Assembly (NCBI RefSeq): GCF_003431975.1
Contig: NZ_CP027116.1
Coordinates: forward strand, 3,348,001 to 3,412,000
Length of the DNA: 64,000 bases
Direction of reading: 5' to 3'
From: Bacillus pumilus
GTDB taxonomy: Bacteria > Bacillota > Bacilli > Bacillales > Bacillaceae
Made by a program: the position numbers and the translations under genes. This document shows positions 59,935 through 64,000 of the stretch, in pieces. The notes beneath the pieces are model-generated. The model did no database searches. It was not told where the DNA came from and saw only the letters and a list, made by a program, of their open reading frames with translations. How positions within the stretch are numbered: the stretch's first letter is position 1; each line of letters starts with the position of its first letter.

Positions 59935-59962
59935 AATTCACGACCTTTTTCATTTTTCTTAA

Positions 59963-60541
59963 CTATACCTTATCACCATTTTGGCCTGTTTCGTCAACTT
60001 CTATTTTTAAATCTGGGTATTGTAACATATCAATATTGACCTTGCCTGGCTGGTAGTTAACAATTGGTTTATGAGGTGTTGCCTCTATAATAGCTTTTTG
60101 AGGCTCGACATCAATTTCAACCTCAGATGGCTGATAGTGAATTTTCACACTAAAGAATGAAGGAATCACGCCGATGTTGAATTGTTTAGCTGGAGGGCTG
60201 CCATTGATCTTGGCAAATTCAGCTATCGCACTCCCACCATTCTCGATCTTGATGAGTTCACTTCCTTCTTCTGCTCTTCTGCCCATTCCTTCTCCAACAG
60301 CACGTTTTCCTTCAGCAGCCCATTCCTCAGAACGTCTAAAAATCGACTTGATATCCATATCGGCAAATGCCTCAGATTGATCTATTGTTAGTTTTGATGG
60401 TGTCCTTTTGATACTCATGACAGCTCTAGGCTGCTGAATCTCAAGGTCCGCTCTTGGCTGCTCTACTTCTTGCCGGGAAGGAGTTGTCGACATTTGCAGC
60501 TTTGCATAGGTTTGCTGCATTAACAATCTAGGGATTTGCAT
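59963..60541 (-). CDS. yviE: YviE (DUF6470) flagellar-cluster protein
   Basis: 192 residues; the family pattern IPRLLMQQTYAKLQMSTTPS, QPRADLEIQQPRAVMSIKRTPSKLTIDQS, and the C-terminal beta repeats HYQPSEVEIDVEP. Always placed between flgL and fliW in Bacillus; function not established. Confidence 0.9.
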   Translation of the reverse strand: MQIPRLLMQQTYAKLQMSTTPSRQEVEQPRADLEIQQPRAVMSIKRTPSKLTIDQSEAFADMDIKSIFRRSEEWAAEGKRAVGEGMGRRAEEGSELIKIENGGSAIAEFAKINGSPPAKQFNIGVIPSFFSVKIHYQPSEVEIDVEPQKAIIEATPHKPIVNYQPGKVNIDMLQYPDLKIEVDETGQNGDKV

Positions 60542-60561
60542 ATAGGTTCACCTCCATGATG

Positions 60562-60590
60562 CAAAAAAGCACCCGACGGATGCTTTTTAT
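60562..60590 (-). terminator. Terminator directly after flgL
   Basis: Minus strand AAAAAGCATCC, GTC loop, GGGTGCTTTTTT, ending at the flgL stop. It stands between flgL and yviE, so yviE-fliW-csrA may be separated or reached only by read-through. Confidence 0.82.
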
Positions 60591-61501
60591 TATCTTAAGA
60601 AATCAACAAGTGTTGGCTGAATGACTTTAGCTGTTGTCGCTAGAGCAGCTCTATTCACCGTCTCTTGTTGAAGAAGATCAAGAATCGCTTTCTCACTTTC
60701 AACGTCTTCATTATCTGATTTAGCATTTTTCAATACTTCGAATTGTGAAGTCAAACGGCTGTCAACTAAGTCAATACGATTTGAACGAGCTCCTAGATCC
60801 GAGCGCTCGGCACTCATTACTTCTTTAAACGCATCGATACTTCCTAACGCATCATCAGAATTCGGGAACGTTCCATTTTTCAATGAGTTTTCTAAATCCG
60901 TTAGCATTTCGATCACATTTTGGCCGCTGGCAGACTGTCCACCAAACGCTGCGATTGGATTTGAGTTCACATTTAAAGTGATACCATCAGAAATGTTCGA
61001 TTGAACAGTATCAGCATCTGTATAGTTTTCAAAGTTAAATGTAAACGTACCATCTGCGTTCTCGACAACTGGTTTGACATTTGTATTTGTTCCATTAAAT
61101 ACAAACTTACCTAACATCTGAGTGTTCATCGCATCAATGATTTGTTTTTTCATCTGACCAATTTCTACTCCGACAGCTGCTAAATCTTCGGGCTGCTTTG
61201 TCCCGTTAGCCGCATCAAGCACTTTATCACGTACATTTGACATGATATCAATGATTTCAGTAACACTTGTTTCAGAAGTATCAATCCAGTTTTGTGCTTC
61301 ATTTAAGTTTTTTTGATATTGTTCATTTCTAAACATAGCAGTACTATATTGAAGGCTTTTTACTGCTGCAACAGGATCATCGGACGTTTTAGTGAAACGT
61401 TTTCCTGACTGTGCCTGCTCATTAATTTTAGAAAGCTTTTCATAACTTTTACTAATGTTGCGAAGTGAGTTTTGAGAAATCATACCTTGTGTGACTCGCA
61501 T
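60590..61501 (-). CDS. flgL: Flagellar hook-associated protein FlgL (HAP3)
   Basis: 303 residues with flagellin-like N-terminus (MRVTQGMISQNSLRNISKSYEKLSKINEQAQSGKRF) and C-terminus (LVDSRLTSQFEVLKNAKSDNEDVESEKAILDLL). Joins hook and filament. Confidence 0.96.
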   Translation of the reverse strand: MRVTQGMISQNSLRNISKSYEKLSKINEQAQSGKRFTKTSDDPVAAVKSLQYSTAMFRNEQYQKNLNEAQNWIDTSETSVTEIIDIMSNVRDKVLDAANGTKQPEDLAAVGVEIGQMKKQIIDAMNTQMLGKFVFNGTNTNVKPVVENADGTFTFNFENYTDADTVQSNISDGITLNVNSNPIAAFGGQSASGQNVIEMLTDLENSLKNGTFPNSDDALGSIDAFKEVMSAERSDLGARSNRIDLVDSRLTSQFEVLKNAKSDNEDVESEKAILDLLQQETVNRAALATTAKVIQPTLVDFLR

Positions 61502-61510
61502 TAGTTAACC

Positions 61511-63031
61511 CTACCTTCCTACGACACCCATGCCGTTGATGACTTTATCCAATACTTCATCTTGTAATGTCATAATTCTCGCCGCTGCATTATATGCATG
61601 CTGGAATTGGATCATATTCGTCATTTCCTCATCAATGGAAACAGAACTCGTTGACATTCTCCGTTCATTGGCTGAATTAACAAGAGCTGCTGAACTGCTT
61701 TCGAGCGTCATATTCTTTTTCCCTTGTATTCCCATTTCAGCAATGACATTTTGATAGTAATCTTGAATCGTCGTTGTATTGCCGCCAATTGGTAACTTTA
61801 AGTCTTGTATATTTGCTAATTTCGTAGCATTCGAACCGTCACCTTGTGTTTGATTGAGAGACGCTGCAATATTATCTGTTGATGCTAAAATGACATCGCT
61901 CACTTTAATACGCGCTGCTAAGCCTTTATTCAATTCATTGTTATTCTCAATATCAAAGAAGTCTTGTCCACTTGTGCCATCTAACGTATATCCTTGCTTA
62001 TGCACATCGTTAAAAGTATCCATGAATACTTGTGCTACTTCATCTAGCTCTGCTAGCATATCTGGATACATACCTTGTTCAGCACCATTTGACATGTAGC
62101 CATAAGCCTCCACAAGTGCTTTCACCTTACCATTCACTTGCAGCTGATCAGCTGCAATGGTTGTTGTTCCGAATTGAAGTGAGTTAACAAGTCCCGTCGT
62201 ATTATCATAGGAAAGTTGCAACTCAGACTTTTCGTTCGTAATACCATTCAAAATCGTCCCAGCAGTTTGTCCATTTGCACCGATAATGTCGATGTTGACA
62301 GTTCCTTCAGCAATTTTAAGTGCATTACCGCCAGAAGGATTATAGCTCACCTTAATATCAACAAGTGAAGATAATTGATCCACCAAAGCATCACGCGTAT
62401 CATAAAGATCGTTCGGAAGGTATCCATTTGGCTCAACGGTTGCAATCTGTTTGTTCACTTCATCTATTTGAGATAAAATAGTGTTCACATTTTTGGCTGT
62501 TGAATCAAGTTCTGTTTTTAAATTCTTTTGTATCGTTGTTAAAGAAGAATTAAGTAGACGGAATTGATCTACTAAAGCCTGTGCACTTGTTTTAACAACT
62601 GTACGCGCAGAAGCTGTATCAGCATTTTTTGATTCTGATAAGACCTGTAATGATTTCCAAAGGTTATCAAAAGCTCTGTTCAAGCCTTCATCCGTCAAAT
62701 CATTCATAACCCCCTCCATTTGTGAAAGGGCATCAGACTTTGCTGAGTAGTAAGACAAGTTGTTGTTATGATCTCTGAATTGCAGATCTAAAAAGCTGTC
62801 TCTAATTCTTTCTACAGTTCCAACTTGGACACCTGTCCCCATTTGACCATACGTCTTGCCGTCATAAACTGAAATGACTGGATAAGGATTATCTGCTTTA
62901 AAGGTAACTCTTTGTCTTGAGTAGCCATCCGTATTTGCATTGGAGACGTTGTTTGATGTGACATAAAGCCCTGCACGTTGGGCTGTGATTCCTCTTTTTG
63001 CCGTTTCTAGTCCCATGAATGTAGAACCCAT
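61511..63031 (-). CDS. flgK: Flagellar hook-associated protein FlgK (HAP1)
   Basis: 506 residues: N-terminal MGLETAKRGITAQRAGLYVTSNNVSNANTDGYSRQRV, a central variable region, and C-terminal SSVSIDEEMTNMIQFQHAYNAAARIMTLQDEVLD. First hook-filament junction protein. Confidence 0.97.
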   Translation of the reverse strand: MGSTFMGLETAKRGITAQRAGLYVTSNNVSNANTDGYSRQRVTFKADNPYPVISVYDGKTYGQMGTGVQVGTVERIRDSFLDLQFRDHNNNLSYYSAKSDALSQMEGVMNDLTDEGLNRAFDNLWKSLQVLSESKNADTASARTVVKTSAQALVDQFRLLNSSLTTIQKNLKTELDSTAKNVNTILSQIDEVNKQIATVEPNGYLPNDLYDTRDALVDQLSSLVDIKVSYNPSGGNALKIAEGTVNIDIIGANGQTAGTILNGITNEKSELQLSYDNTTGLVNSLQFGTTTIAADQLQVNGKVKALVEAYGYMSNGAEQGMYPDMLAELDEVAQVFMDTFNDVHKQGYTLDGTSGQDFFDIENNNELNKGLAARIKVSDVILASTDNIAASLNQTQGDGSNATKLANIQDLKLPIGGNTTTIQDYYQNVIAEMGIQGKKNMTLESSSAALVNSANERRMSTSSVSIDEEMTNMIQFQHAYNAAARIMTLQDEVLDKVINGMGVVGR

Positions 63032-63046
63032 TGTTATCCTCCTTGT

Positions 63047-63529
63047 TTACGCCTTTGAATCAAACAAAGCCCTCTGCTGTTTAGGCTTTGAACTCTCAAG
63101 ACCATTTTGTCCGTAATTCATATTTTCTTTGTTAGGGTTAACGAGATCGAATGTCAGTGAAATAAATTGAAGTGACTGCTGGATGAGCTGTTTGTTCAGT
63201 TCATTTACATCTTTCAGTTCCACCATGATGTCATTTAATTTGTCATATAACGAAATGAGCTCTTCTTGATCCGTACCTTCAGCCTTTTCGATACACGCGG
63301 TGATGGTTGGCGGTTGATCATTTTGCAAAAATTGAACTGTCGCTTCAATACGTTTTTCTTCTAATTGAGAAATGGCCTGAATATATTTTTGCTCTAAATT
63401 CAGAACCTCTGAAAGAGCATTAATCTCATTACTTTTCAGTATTTCTGTTTTATCCTTTGACAGCTCTAAAAGCTGTTCATGCAATCCATAGAGACGATGC
63501 AGCTCTTCAATAATTATTTTAACTGACAT
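63047..63529 (-). CDS. flgN: FlgN (YvyG) export chaperone for FlgK/FlgL
   Basis: 160 residues, helical (IIEELHRLYGLHEQLLELSKDKTEILKSN; LNLEQKYIQAISQLEEKRIEATVQFL), FlgN family, between flgM and flgK as in B. subtilis. Confidence 0.92.
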   Translation of the reverse strand: MSVKIIIEELHRLYGLHEQLLELSKDKTEILKSNEINALSEVLNLEQKYIQAISQLEEKRIEATVQFLQNDQPPTITACIEKAEGTDQEELISLYDKLNDIMVELKDVNELNKQLIQQSLQFISLTFDLVNPNKENMNYGQNGLESSKPKQQRALFDSKA

Positions 63530-63547
63530 TCACGCTACTCCCTTTTG

Positions 63548-63811
63548 TTATTGTTGTTTATAAAAATTGAGCATTTTATCTGCTATGCCTTTTGTATCTA
63601 CTTGATATGTTCCGGCTTCAATGCTTTTTTTAATTTGTTCTATTTTATCTTGACGTTCTTTCATAATACTCGGCACCTTTTGCATCTCGATTGCCTTTTT
63701 AGAAATTTCGACTTTATCAGTTGATTTTGCTTGATTTGATTGCAACGTTTGTTTCTCATATGTTTTCTTGTAAGGATTTACTGGTTGTGTTCCATATCGA
63801 TTAATTTTCAC
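63548..63811 (-). CDS. flgM: Anti-sigma factor FlgM (inhibitor of SigD)
   Basis: 87 residues: disordered N-terminus (MKINRYGTQPVNPYKKTYEKQ) and SigD-binding helices (DKVEISKKAIEMQKVPSIMKERQDKIEQIKKSIEAGTYQVD). The start codon is GTG with AGAGG upstream. Confidence 0.96.
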   Translation of the reverse strand: MKINRYGTQPVNPYKKTYEKQTLQSNQAKSTDKVEISKKAIEMQKVPSIMKERQDKIEQIKKSIEAGTYQVDTKGIADKMLNFYKQQ

Positions 63812-63859
63812 GGGATTCCTCTCGCTTTCCGTTACAGTCTGTCTTGATTCTATCCATTT

Positions 63860-63886
63860 TATCGACCAAACTGCAACTTAGTTTAG
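63860..63886 (-). promoter_or_regulatory. SigD promoter of the flgM operon
   Basis: Minus strand TAAA (63886-63883), 15 bp, GTCGATAA (63867-63860); one mismatch to TAAA-N15-GCCGATAA. Matches the SigD-dependent flgM promoter known in B. subtilis. Confidence 0.8.
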
Positions 63887-63891
63887 GGAAT

Positions 63892-64000
63892 CAGTCGTTT
63901 TTAGGATTAATGGCATAATAGGTGTCTTTTTTCCTAGATTCAATCTCCCTTTTACGCTCATCTTCTTGGTTCATTTGGCTGATTTGCGAATGAATATCCT
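63892..64000 (-). CDS. yvyF: YvyF flagellar-operon protein (N-terminus beyond window)
   Basis: Only the last 35 codons are inside: QISQMNQEDERKREIESRK and a short tail ending KNDstop. Position upstream of flgM and the charged helix fit YvyF (TIGR03826). Confidence 0.7.

Overview
The window is a chromosomal segment of a Bacillus of the B. pumilus group (B. pumilus/safensis/altitudinis-like). I infer this from the gene order minJ-swrA-ctpB-ftsX-ftsE-cccB-yvjA-prfB-secA-hpf-fliT-fliS-fliD-flaG-csrA-fliW-yviE-flgL-flgK-flgN-flgM-yvyF, which follows B. subtilis, combined with proteins that are clearly diverged from B. subtilis and with local insertions and one loss. A complete-looking temperate siphophage genome of about 36 kb interrupts the left part.

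Layout. 1-1430: the start of an amino-acid permease behind a T-box leader, and a YfkO-type nitroreductase. About 1602-37378: the prophage, bounded by a 10-bp repeat and by GGGGGA-type direct repeats just inside each end. It lies between the nitroreductase gene and an HxlR-family regulator gene that would otherwise be divergent neighbours. Prophage order on the + strand: accessory genes at the left end (secreted protein, small acidic protein, a small autoregulated-looking cassette), lysis (amidase, two holin-type proteins), baseplate and tail, a tail chaperone pair with a -1 frameshift site, head completion, HK97-type capsid, protease, portal, terminases, HNH nuclease, late control (iterons, ArpU-like and Xpf-like regulators), replication (DnaB helicase, G39P-type loader, initiator with internal iterons), early small genes and Rha antirepressor-type regulator, then the lysogeny switch (Cro-like, CI-like, ImmA-like) and a tyrosine integrase. 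Nearly all lytic genes read leftward; lysogeny genes and several morons read rightward.

37424-64000: host backbone. It holds cell-division topology (MinJ), swarming control (SwrA), the CtpB protease, FtsEX with an adjacent coiled-coil M23 peptidase, a cytochrome c551, RF2 with its autoregulatory +1 frameshift, SecA, the ribosome hibernation factor, and the late flagellar filament-assembly clusters under SigD-type promoters. The flagellin gene hag, expected between flaG and csrA, is absent here. A chemotaxis receptor gene and an unrecognised gene are attached to the flaG-fliD-fliS-fliT operon.

The least explained parts are in the prophage: a three-gene cassette with its own strong promoter and palindrome (3130-3861), a left-end secreted/cytosolic pair (2141-3023), promoter-equipped membrane morons (25816-26391, 32307-32819), a plus-strand candidate small RNA with three hairpins (31318-31423), a branched-structure region (33480-33580), and two separate 11-bp-phased iteron arrays (25738-25776 and 30452-30495). 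Functions without a recognised family are stated as unknown.
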